Source: Microcaldota archaeon (lineage in GTDB: Archaea; Micrarchaeota; Micrarchaeia; Micrarchaeales; CABMGC01). From it: a stretch of DNA of 41,925 nucleotides. Positions 1 to 6,525 of the stretch are shown piece by piece (positions within the stretch are counted from its first letter, which is position 1; every line of letters starts with the position of its first letter). The position numbers and the translations under genes are program-made. The notes under the pieces were generated by a model. The model saw nothing but the letters and a program-made list of their open reading frames with translations, did not search any database and had not been told where the DNA came from. Location of the stretch: NCBI GenBank assembly GCA_028867115.1, contig JAGWGY010000004.1, forward strand, positions 1-41,925, in the 5' to 3' direction.

Positions 1-520
1 TGTCCGCCTTGTTTAGCTCTGAGACCATCGATGCCTTCAGCGCCTTGGAGAATCGGACTATGAAAGAGTTTATCTCGTCGTAGTTCCTTGCGACCGCGTA
101 CATGATGAGGTCGTGCTTTCCCTGGAGCCTAGCCACATACTGCGGGATGTACGTGTCCCCGATCGCCTTCTTCACCTCCACGTCGCTGGGCTCCTTTCCC
201 AGGAACTTGAACCTTATTATGTACTCCTCAAAGCCCGCCTCTGGTATCTCCTCTATCGCCTCGTCTAGTATCTCCTTCTTCGTTCGCATCCTAGACATCT
301 TGATGAACTCGTACCGCCAGATCTTGCTGATGTCTATTTCTGGCAGGAATTTGAGGTCGTACTCCTTGACAACTTCCAGGAACAGGTGGTATGCGCTAGG
401 CTTTGTTATCTGCAGCTGCTTGCCAAGGTTGCCTATGCTCATCCTTCCATTCACTCCGAGCAGCTTCAGCATACGCAGTTTGAGCTCCTCCCTCCTGCTC
501 TCGGCAATAACCCTTGGCAT
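1..520 (-). CDS. Lrp/AsnC-like transcriptional regulator, 3' end cut off by the window
   Basis: The reading frame is open from the ATG at 520 to the window edge (173 codons), so the C-terminus is missing. The N-terminal 45 residues form a winged-helix-like DNA-binding region (LGVNGRMSIGNLGKQLQITK). A later part (RLQGKHDLIMYAVARNYDEI) resembles the ferredoxin-like effector/dimer domain of Lrp/AsnC proteins, where a beta strand precedes 'G.xDl...v...d'. It is transcribed divergently from the secretion-like operon, and the 139-bp gap to that operon's start holds promoters for both, so local control of the operon is possible but not shown. Family assignment rests on these two regions only; another small winged-helix family remains possible. 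Confidence 0.7.
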   Translation of the reverse strand, partial: MPRVIAESRREELKLRMLKLLGVNGRMSIGNLGKQLQITKPSAYHLFLEVVKEYDLKFLPEIDISKIWRYEFIKMSRMRTKKEILDEAIEEIPEAGFEEYIIRFKFLGKEPSDVEVKKAIGDTYIPQYVARLQGKHDLIMYAVARNYDEINSFIVRFSKALKASMVSELNKAD

Positions 521-570
521 TGAATCCAAACAGCCCGTATTACGACGGAACTAAGAGTAATACGATTAGT

Positions 571-588
571 AATTTAAAAAGATTGTGC
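571..588 (-). promoter_or_regulatory. Core promoter of the Lrp-like gene
   Basis: On the minus strand a T/A-rich box (TTTTTAAATT) is preceded directly by GCACAAT, the same heptamer found upstream of the TATA boxes of IleRS and TyrRS. The box lies about 50 nt before the ATG, implying a short leader of about 25 nt. Confidence 0.5.
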
Positions 589-604
589 CCTTGTATATAG
601 TAGT

Positions 605-613
605 ATTTAAATA
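605..613 (+). promoter_or_regulatory. TATA box of the secretion-like operon
   Basis: ATTTAAATA lies about 50 nt upstream of ATG 660. Transcription would be expected to start near 632-636, downstream of the alternative ATG at 627. This favours ATG 651 or 660 as the real start of the first gene. Confidence 0.5.
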
Positions 614-659
614 ACTATTTGAATATATGAATATATACTCAAGTAAAGAGATGACGTCA

Positions 660-998
660 ATGGAGATCGCAAAAATTGCAATAGTATTTCCCGCAATAAA
701 GGCGGCCGCACCTTTCGGGGCCGCATACCTGCTCAGCATAGTGAGTACACTGGGCTACGTGCAGCAGATCCTAACGCAGGTGGGCCCTATGCTCAGCGCG
801 GTGCTCTTCATAGTGGCGGGCATATTCTATGCGGTAGGGCAGGTGCTCCCTCCAGACAAGAAGGCGAATTTTCACACGACATCAGTAAACGTGATCATCG
901 GGGCGATAATCGTGGCAGTGCTCTCTGTCGCATCGAGCGGGCTTGCGGTTGCATCGACCCACCTGCTTGTGAACGTAACCGCAAACTCGATAGGGTGA
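660..998 (+). CDS. VirB2/TrbC/CedA1-like small membrane pilin-type protein
   Basis: A 112-residue hydrophobic protein with a signal-like N-terminus, one membrane segment at about residues 41-62, a short polar loop (PPDKKANFHTTS) and a second segment at about 76-100. This is the plan of VirB2/TrbC conjugative pilins and of CedA1 in the archaeal DNA-import apparatus. It heads an operon with a VirB6-like protein and a VirB4-type ATPase, the neighbours expected for such a pilin. ATG 660 was chosen because it lies downstream of the inferred transcription start and 5 nt after an SD-like GAGATGA; ATGs at 627 and 651 are alternatives in the same frame. There is no sequence-level proof of homology, and an unrelated two-helix protein is the main alternative. 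Confidence 0.6.
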   Translation: MEIAKIAIVFPAIKAAAPFGAAYLLSIVSTLGYVQQILTQVGPMLSAVLFIVAGIFYAVGQVLPPDKKANFHTTSVNVIIGAIIVAVLSVASSGLAVASTHLLVNVTANSIG

Positions 999-1002
999 GG
1001 CA

Positions 1003-2049
1003 GTGTACCAGGCGCTCCCGTTCGGGGAGTACGGTTTCGGGATCGCGGTTGGCGTAATAGGGATAATGATAGCCATCAGCGGGATAATTTTCGGGGTAGG
1101 GTACGCAATTGACGATCGGAGGCTCAAGGATTTCGGCAAAGGCGAGCTGCTGCAGTCAATAATCAACGGCGCACTCGTCGGTTCGATGCTACTCCTTTTT
1201 GCAGGGAACGGCATAATAACGGGGATCGTTAATTCGGTTGCGCAGTCCAGCAATGTGGGCTACTCCTGCCCAGCTTACATGGACGCAAACGCGGCGCTCT
1301 GCTTTGCGTACAGCTACCTGATAGGCACGGGCGGATATTCCGTATCCGGGACGCAATACAGCTCGCTGTTCGTGACGATATCCGGGCTCCTTCTCGCCCT
1401 GCTCACCCTCAGCACGGTACTCGGCGTAATCGCGGCCGTGAAGATAAACCTGCTTGTGATCACGTTCTCGTTCTCCTCAATACTGACCCCGATCCTCTCG
1501 GAGCTGCAGTACATAACAAACATCGTCTCCACTCTTGCCGTTGGCATAACTGTCCAGGCGGCGCTCGTATCCTTCATAGCAGTTACGGCCGTGTCAGTGC
1601 TCCTGCCTGTGGGGCTGATACTTCGCAGCCTTTACGCCACCCGCAAGCTTGGCGGCTTTTTCATCGCCGCTTCGATAGGCACCTACGTTGTGCTGCCTCT
1701 AACATACCTTCTGAACGCGACAATGGTGGGCAGCTACAGCCTTGACGTAAATTCAACATCCCTCCAGCAGATAACCTCCGCTGCATCATCGGCAAAGGGG
1801 GAGCTCTTGGGCGGGGGAATAAGCCAGAACTCATCAAGCGGCATAGTCGGCTCGATATCGGACAGCCTGCAGGGCGTGGTGGGCAGCATAAACGGCTATC
1901 TTGCCGGACTGTTCTCAGCGCTCTCAAGGCTGATAATGCAGGTGTTCATACTGCCCGCTTTCAGCCTGATAGTGACAGGGATCTCGATACGCGAGCTCGC
2001 ATCCCTGTTCGGTTCCGAGGCGTTCTTCGGCAAGTTCAAGATAATATAG
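1003..2049 (+). CDS. VirB6/CedA-like polytopic membrane channel protein
   Basis: A 348-residue membrane protein with about seven predicted hydrophobic segments (roughly residues 10-35, 52-78, 120-146, 147-166, 173-205, 217-238 and 305-328). A basic stretch (LILRSLYATRKLGG, about 206-218) sits before the sixth segment, as is common in archaeal VirB6/CedA-type proteins. A long polar region (about 245-300) is rich in Ser, Gly and Asn. Cys89 and Cys100 sit in one loop and could form a disulfide. VirB6 proteins form the inner-membrane channel of type IV secretion; CedA does so in crenarchaeal DNA import. The start is GTG, 4 nt after the pilin-like gene's stop. Function is inferred from topology and neighbours. 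Confidence 0.6.
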   Translation: MYQALPFGEYGFGIAVGVIGIMIAISGIIFGVGYAIDDRRLKDFGKGELLQSIINGALVGSMLLLFAGNGIITGIVNSVAQSSNVGYSCPAYMDANAALCFAYSYLIGTGGYSVSGTQYSSLFVTISGLLLALLTLSTVLGVIAAVKINLLVITFSFSSILTPILSELQYITNIVSTLAVGITVQAALVSFIAVTAVSVLLPVGLILRSLYATRKLGGFFIAASIGTYVVLPLTYLLNATMVGSYSLDVNSTSLQQITSAASSAKGELLGGGISQNSSSGIVGSISDSLQGVVGSINGYLAGLFSALSRLIMQVFILPAFSLIVTGISIRELASLFGSEAFFGKFKII

Positions 2050-2057
2050 TGGTGCGA

Positions 2058-2780
2058 ATGGATCCGATCGAGTACATGGGCGCAAACGCGAAATACGCTA
2101 TATACGCGATGTTCGGGATAACAATCCTTATCGCAATACTTGCTGCCAGCGCAGCGGCGATCGCGCTCTCAATCATCCTGCTGCTCTGCTCCGTGATCTA
2201 CTCCCACTCAAGCCATGTCATAAACCCTATAATTGCAAGGAGGTCAGGGATTGTCCTTGCCGCAGGCGGCTATTCCCTGGGCAGCAACCTGAAGGCAGCA
2301 ACAAAACCCATGGGGGGCGGCTACAAGGCGGTCTGCGTAGCCGTGCTGTCAACCGGCTCAAGGATCACAAACGAGGGGAAAAAGTTCGAGGAGATAATCT
2401 CCAAATGCGGCTTCCCATTCGAGTTCACGGTCCAGATAAAAAACATCGAGATGAGGAGGGTGACAGAGGCGCTTGAGACCAGGAGGAGGATGAAGGAGAT
2501 AGAGCTCTCGCGCACGAGGCCGTCGAAGTCCGAGTCCATAAGCCGCATCAAGCGAGAGCTGAGCGCAATAGAAGGGGACATAGAAGCGCTCACATCCGGA
2601 AGGCTCCCAGTGGAGGCGATCGTGAGGGTCAGGACCACAGCGACCGCCGCAACCGAGGCCGAGGCGGCAAGGGGCTGCATGGCGCAAGCAAAGCAGCTTT
2701 GCGAGCTCTTCTCCGTGACATACTCATTGGGGTACAGGATGCTGATCGGGGAGGAGCTGCTGCGCAGCATAGTTGATTGA
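2058..2780 (+). CDS. VirB3-like membrane hairpin joined to a VirB4 N-terminal-like domain
   Basis: Residues about 12-48 form one long or two short membrane helices, like VirB3. A soluble part follows with a charged helical stretch (about 130-180) and then VRVRTTATAATEAEA. That resembles the N-terminal domain of VirB4/TrbE, where a helical hairpin is followed by a strand and a helix tracking residues of the outer surface. The next gene begins 1 nt after this one and encodes only an ATPase domain, so the two together rebuild a VirB3-VirB4 protein as separate N- and C-halves. ATG 2058 was taken; GTG 2049, overlapping the upstream stop, is also possible. Assignment to VirB4-N is by motif impression and position, not by alignment. 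Confidence 0.5.
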   Translation: MDPIEYMGANAKYAIYAMFGITILIAILAASAAAIALSIILLLCSVIYSHSSHVINPIIARRSGIVLAAGGYSLGSNLKAATKPMGGGYKAVCVAVLSTGSRITNEGKKFEEIISKCGFPFEFTVQIKNIEMRRVTEALETRRRMKEIELSRTRPSKSESISRIKRELSAIEGDIEALTSGRLPVEAIVRVRTTATAATEAEAARGCMAQAKQLCELFSVTYSLGYRMLIGEELLRSIVD

Positions 2781-3890
2781 ATGGGACGCTCCGCAACCAT
2801 AAGCTCAAGCGAGATCTCAAAGCTTGCGCACTTCCCGCATTTCGGCGAGCCTGATACCGAATCAATACTCTCAGCAAGAAGGGAGATATATGTAGGCGGC
2901 GCATCGTTCACCGCGGCGCCGCTCTTTTTGGACATAAGCTCTGCGATAAACCCGCACATCTTCGTATTCGGGATGAGCGGCAGCGGCAAGAGCTACCTTC
3001 TTAAGAGCCTCATCGTGCGCATGGCGATGTTCTCGAATTACAGGGTGGTCCTAATAGATTTCACCGGGGAGTATTCCGGGTTCTCGGACGATGCCGGCGG
3101 GGAGAGGGTTAGCGTTAGGACTGCAGTTCGCGCATGGCGCAGAAGGAGGGGGCTGTTCTACCTGGACCTGTCCGGGCTTGCAGAAGCGGAACGGTCAATC
3201 GCCGCAGCGAAGGTGCTCGAGTCGATATCAGAGCAGATGAGAAGGAACGGAGTTGCGCAGGAGCCAAGCACGTTCATAGTCCTCGACGAGGCGTGGAAAG
3301 TCCTGCTTAAATGCGACGTCCTTGAAACGATGATAAGGGAGTCTAGGAAGTATGGCGTCGGGCTGGTACTCGCATCCCAAATCATAGGGGACATAGACGA
3401 GAAGTTTCTTGCGAACATAGCAACAATCTTTGTTTTCAGGACCCACGATGCCGCGGGCCTCGGCAGGCTTGGCGCAGCGTACAGCATGGATGATGGGGCG
3501 ATGCGGCAGATAAAGGAACTTGACGTCGGCGGATGCATGTTCCTGCAGCTGCGCAAGGACTCGCAGAGGCAGTGCTTTGTGATAGGGCGAGTGATGGGGG
3601 TGAAGAGATACTGTGCCATTGTGCTAAATTGCGGCGGTGATATGGAGATGAGCTTTGAGGAGAGGGAGATAGCCGAGATGGCAAGGCATGCAGGGGTGGG
3701 GGAGGATGCAACAAAGGCGCTGCTTGCGCGCATCAAGGAGAGCGGTGCATACAGCCTCCAGAGGCTCCTGGCCGACCTGGTCGGGATCGGTGCCGACAGG
3801 GGGAGGATGCTCGAAGCCCTCAGGAGGATGCGCATCACAGACGAGCAGATTGCGGATGCGTTCTCTGCAGCGGTTGCCGGGATGGTCTGA
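2781..3890 (+). CDS. VirB4/CedB (HerA-FtsK class) secretion ATPase, ATPase half
   Basis: A 369-residue P-loop ATPase. Walker A is GMSGSGKS at about residues 64-71, and a strand with acidic end (VVLIDFTGEYSG) follows it, typical of VirB4/HerA. Walker B is FIVLDEAW at about 165-172, the characteristic VirB4/TraC form. The downstream ESRKYGVGLVLASQ (sensor Gln, about 200) and FVFRTHD (about 218) are typical of hexameric DNA or substrate pumps of this class. The protein lacks the usual large VirB4 N-terminal domain, which seems to be in the preceding gene. The C-terminal 80 residues are helical and unassigned. ATG 2781 follows the upstream stop by 0 nt. The ATPase class is clear; the transported substrate (DNA or protein) is not. 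Confidence 0.8.
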   Translation: MGRSATISSSEISKLAHFPHFGEPDTESILSARREIYVGGASFTAAPLFLDISSAINPHIFVFGMSGSGKSYLLKSLIVRMAMFSNYRVVLIDFTGEYSGFSDDAGGERVSVRTAVRAWRRRRGLFYLDLSGLAEAERSIAAAKVLESISEQMRRNGVAQEPSTFIVLDEAWKVLLKCDVLETMIRESRKYGVGLVLASQIIGDIDEKFLANIATIFVFRTHDAAGLGRLGAAYSMDDGAMRQIKELDVGGCMFLQLRKDSQRQCFVIGRVMGVKRYCAIVLNCGGDMEMSFEEREIAEMARHAGVGEDATKALLARIKESGAYSLQRLLADLVGIGADRGRMLEALRRMRITDEQIADAFSAAVAGMV

Positions 3891-4558
3891 TGGAGGAGGA
3901 TAGCAGGCTGGTGATGAGGATCCCAATTAGCGCCAGCCTCAGGCCCACAATTGCCAATTTAAAGAAGGAGCTTTCAGAGCACCCTGCGCTCTCACTGGTT
4001 TCTGAAGGAACGGAGCTCTCCTACCTCTCAAAACGCGGCGCGGACGGGGAATTTTACCTTTTCCGGTTCGGCAGGGAATACATAGTAGCAGAGAGGTATT
4101 CGAGGCTCTCGCCAATCTACTCCCTGCGCGAATCGCTGCTTAGCCTGATGGGCATAATCTCATTTCTGGGAGACTCATACGAAGTCAGGCTCGGGAGCGT
4201 CTTTCCGTACCTCATCCATGCACTTGCCTCGCAGGATTTGGCGGTGCCAGGGCCAAAGATGGATTCGAGATTGCCCGAGAAGAAATCAGACATAATACTG
4301 GCAAAGCGCATAATCGGGCTGCATTCTGAATTAGCCGAGGCGAAATCCGAGGTATCGAAGCGCGACTCGACCGCCTGCTCGCTTCTGGCCCATCTTGCAG
4401 TGCACGATTCCTCATCCGGGAGGATAGAGATGTCAGAATTTGCAAGGCGATACGGGGCCAGCGAGAGGCTGCTCAAGGGCATGGAGGCTAATTTGTCCTC
4501 GATGGGCTACAGGCTGATACGCCACGAGGCTGACAAGGCGAGCGTGGTGAGGTCCTGA
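3890..4558 (+). CDS. Unknown soluble protein of the secretion-like operon
   Basis: A 222-residue protein with no membrane segment. The first half looks mixed alpha/beta, and a coiled-coil-prone stretch lies at about residues 140-165. The last 60 residues (IEMSEFARRYGASERLLKGM) suggest a helix-turn-helix-like or small helical domain. The start codon overlaps the ATPase stop by one base (TGATG), so the two are translationally coupled. I do not recognise the family. Strict coupling to the ATPase suggests a cytoplasmic partner or regulator of the apparatus. Confidence 0.6.
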   Translation: MEEDSRLVMRIPISASLRPTIANLKKELSEHPALSLVSEGTELSYLSKRGADGEFYLFRFGREYIVAERYSRLSPIYSLRESLLSLMGIISFLGDSYEVRLGSVFPYLIHALASQDLAVPGPKMDSRLPEKKSDIILAKRIIGLHSELAEAKSEVSKRDSTACSLLAHLAVHDSSSGRIEMSEFARRYGASERLLKGMEANLSSMGYRLIRHEADKASVVRS

Positions 4559-5019
4559 GCATCGCGCAATCGTTTATCTACCAGCAGCTGCCCCTTGCAG
4601 CAGGGGCTCTCATCTTCCTGGCTCTTGCAAGGTTCAGGCCAAGGGGCGGCATGATCAAAATCGAGGTGTGCGATGGCCCTCCATCAGCAAAGCAAGGATG
4701 CAAAACTGTCCGGGTGCATTGCCGTACAGATGGCACAATCGGCCACATGCGCGATGAGCTGATCTGCGCAGGGCACGGGCTGCATACTGTACGCTCGGAC
4801 ATACGGAAGCTCGCGATATCCAAACTTGGCATTGCCGAGATCGGCTCTATCTGCGAACCGTCCAAGCTTAGCTGCCTAGGCGATTCAAGAACGCTAAGCA
4901 TCGTAGTACAAAAGCACGAAGTGCAAAAGATCGAGGACATGGTCTCGAACGCCTCAAAGGGCGGAGGGATAATGCTCTGGTACCTCTCAGAGAGAAGGTT
5001 GAAAGTGGTGGAAGTTTGA
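4555..5019 (+). CDS. Membrane-anchored protein of the secretion-like operon, probable non-ATG start
   Basis: The first ATG in this frame is at 4651, but the frame is open upstream. The stretch just before that ATG encodes a convincing signal anchor (QLPLAAGALIFLALARFRPR). A CTG at 4555 overlaps the upstream stop (cTGA), matching the stop-overlapping starts of its neighbours, so the longer form of about 154 residues is preferred. The soluble part is about 120 residues with five cysteines and has no recognised family. If the 4651 start is correct the product would lose its membrane anchor. It probably belongs to the apparatus by position. Confidence 0.5.
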   Translation: MSIAQSFIYQQLPLAAGALIFLALARFRPRGGMIKIEVCDGPPSAKQGCKTVRVHCRTDGTIGHMRDELICAGHGLHTVRSDIRKLAISKLGIAEIGSICEPSKLSCLGDSRTLSIVVQKHEVQKIEDMVSNASKGGGIMLWYLSERRLKVVEV

Positions 5020-5228
5020 TCTCGCAGGCGCTTGTAATATTTTTCCATCTTGTATCGATATCGAGCGCAATCGGCATAGGCGCATGCGCAAACCTCCAGA
5101 TCGCGATAAGCATAATCCGCGGCTCTCCCGGCTCGCAGGCTGCGAAGCCTATTGCAGCCCTAATGGCGCTCTTCGTGCTATCGGAGCTTGTGGGGCACCT
5201 TATGCCGGGGTTATTCCCGGGGGCCTAG
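5016..5228 (+). CDS. Small two-helix membrane protein ending the secretion-like operon
   Basis: A 70-residue protein with hydrophobic segments at about residues 4-32 and 44-66 separated by a short basic loop. The start is TTG, overlapping the previous stop (tTGA). It is the last gene before a new promoter at about 5254, which marks the operon's end. The size and topology recall other small accessory membrane proteins in archaeal DNA-import or pilus loci (for example CedA1/CedA2), but no motif supports a specific name. Confidence 0.5.
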   Translation: MISQALVIFFHLVSISSAIGIGACANLQIAISIIRGSPGSQAAKPIAALMALFVLSELVGHLMPGLFPGA

Positions 5229-5253
5229 CCCCTTGCGCCTCTCCTGTAAGCCT

Positions 5254-5260
5254 TTTATAT
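5254..5260 (+). promoter_or_regulatory. TATA box of the zinc-ribbon gene
   Basis: TTTATAT with an A/T-rich downstream stretch lies about 45 nt before ATG 5300, so transcription should begin near 5283 with a very short leader. Confidence 0.5.
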
Positions 5261-5299
5261 CTAATTCTATATTAATATCTTGCTAATTTCGTGGTATTT

Positions 5300-5494
5300 A
5301 TGATATGTGAGCGGTGCGGCAGGGACATTTTCAAGTACAGCACCTGCAATTACTGCAAGAAGAAGATCTGCGTCAACTGCGTCAAGAGCTCCCGCAAGGT
5401 GTCAAAGACGAACAGGATAGTCATCTGCAGGGACGACTGGAGCAAGATGCCGAAGCGCAAGCTCTTCAAGAGAGCGACGATGGAGAGCGCTTAA
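5300..5494 (+). CDS. Small zinc-binding protein
   Basis: A 64-residue basic protein with three or four Cys pairs: CERC at the N-terminus, then CNYC, CVNC and a single later Cys (VICRDDW). This spacing fits a zinc ribbon or treble clef, and the positive charge suggests nucleic-acid or ribosome contact. ATG 5300 gives MICERCG; a GTG at 5291 would add three residues. It has its own promoter and is separated from the preceding operon. Many archaea carry such short zinc proteins of unknown role. Confidence 0.65.
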   Translation: MICERCGRDIFKYSTCNYCKKKICVNCVKSSRKVSKTNRIVICRDDWSKMPKRKLFKRATMESA

Positions 5495-5557
5495 TTGCGC
5501 CCATGGGCCATACCTGGCCTGCAAATTCTTAATAATTTATGCTGCATCTATCTATCC

Positions 5558-5965
5558 ATGGCTAAAGGACGGAAGGGAAACAAGGAGCTTTACATACTTC
5601 TGCTGGAGATGCACAACAAGATCGCGGACTGCCTCAACCATCTTGCCGCGGAAAAGGAGAGCCTTGAGGACGCAGCCGACGCCCTTGCAAGGGTGAGGAG
5701 GATGCGCGATCAGATGGGCGAGATGCTGTCTGCAGCGGTTTCTGAGTCCGGCGTGCCTTATGATTCCGCAAGGAAGCTCAAGGAGCTAAAGGGCGCAATA
5801 GACGGGCTCGACACCATGATAGATGAATTCGACCGCAAGAGCAAGGAGATGCTTGGAGCAGCAGGGGACCTCGCAAGGACCTGGAACGGGCTCGAGGCGG
5901 AGATCAACGTGATACTAGAGCGCATAGAGTCAAAGCCGCACGGCGGCGAGCCGTACATACGATGA
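5558..5965 (+). CDS. Unknown coiled-coil protein
   Basis: A 135-residue, mostly helical, charged protein with heptad-like repeats through about residues 15-60 and 75-125, without membrane segments or catalytic motifs. ATG 5558 is chosen because a TATA-like stretch (TTAATAATTTA at about 5529-5539) lies at the right distance for a leaderless transcript; the frame stays open back to 5495. It ends 2 nt before the convergent Nudix gene. Function is unknown. Confidence 0.6.
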   Translation: MAKGRKGNKELYILLLEMHNKIADCLNHLAAEKESLEDAADALARVRRMRDQMGEMLSAAVSESGVPYDSARKLKELKGAIDGLDTMIDEFDRKSKEMLGAAGDLARTWNGLEAEINVILERIESKPHGGEPYIR

Positions 5966-5967
5966 AC

Positions 5968-6525
5968 CTATCTGCCCAGGCGAAGCTTCTCCCTGAGCTC
6001 CTTCATTGTCTTTAGAGTGCCTATCTGTTTCCTCGCGTGCTCCCTGTCCTTGATGAACCTCCCGAATTGGCCCATTGTGAGTGCCATCACCTTGAGCTTC
6101 TCGCCCCTGTCGATCCTCGGCTCTGCCACCCTCACGCAGTTCCTTGCAATGAACACGTGGGAATAGTGCTCCCCCTTTGGGTCGGGCTCCAGCGAGAGGG
6201 TGTAGAAATACTCCCAATCATCAGACTCCATCCCCGCCTCCTCAAGAAGCTCGCGCTTTGCAGCCGAGAGCGCAGGCTCCCCGTCCTCCATCATCCCTCC
6301 CAGCAGCGTGTAGTAATATCCCGTATTTGGCTGCTTTTGTCTCGCAACAAGAATTCTATCTCCCGCAGTTGCGATCACCTTGGCGCTAGGCCTGTGCCTT
6401 ACGCCCTCGAAAGTCTCATAGGACCCGTCGAACATCCTCTGCCTCCAGTGGTACACATCCCAGAGGACCCCCTTGAAAACCCTCCTTGCCCCCTTTGGGA
6501 TCTTCGATTTAATCCTCATCATCAA
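5968..6525 (-). CDS. Nudix hydrolase
   Basis: A 185-residue protein with a complete Nudix box, G-x5-E-x7-REL-x-EE-x-G-x, at about residues 76-98 (GGMMEDGEP then REL and EEAGM). The box's Glu residues bind the metal that activates water for cleaving nucleoside diphosphate-linked compounds. The N-terminal 40 residues are extra and basic/aromatic. The start ATG overlaps the IleRS stop, so it is cotranscribed with ileS. The substrate cannot be told from the sequence; ADP-ribose-like or nucleotide house-cleaning are options. Confidence 0.85.
   Translation of the reverse strand: MMMRIKSKIPKGARRVFKGVLWDVYHWRQRMFDGSYETFEGVRHRPSAKVIATAGDRILVARQKQPNTGYYYTLLGGMMEDGEPALSAAKRELLEEAGMESDDWEYFYTLSLEPDPKGEHYSHVFIARNCVRVAEPRIDRGEKLKVMALTMGQFGRFIKDREHARKQIGTLKTMKELREKLRLGR

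Noticed and set aside
102-554. A 150-codon plus-strand open frame.
   Set aside because: It is antisense to the Lrp-like gene, which has a recognisable winged helix and a promoter.
660-5228. An integrated conjugative element or provirus.
   Set aside because: No integrase, relaxase, attachment repeats or tRNA insertion site is seen nearby, and base composition looks like that of the flanking housekeeping genes.
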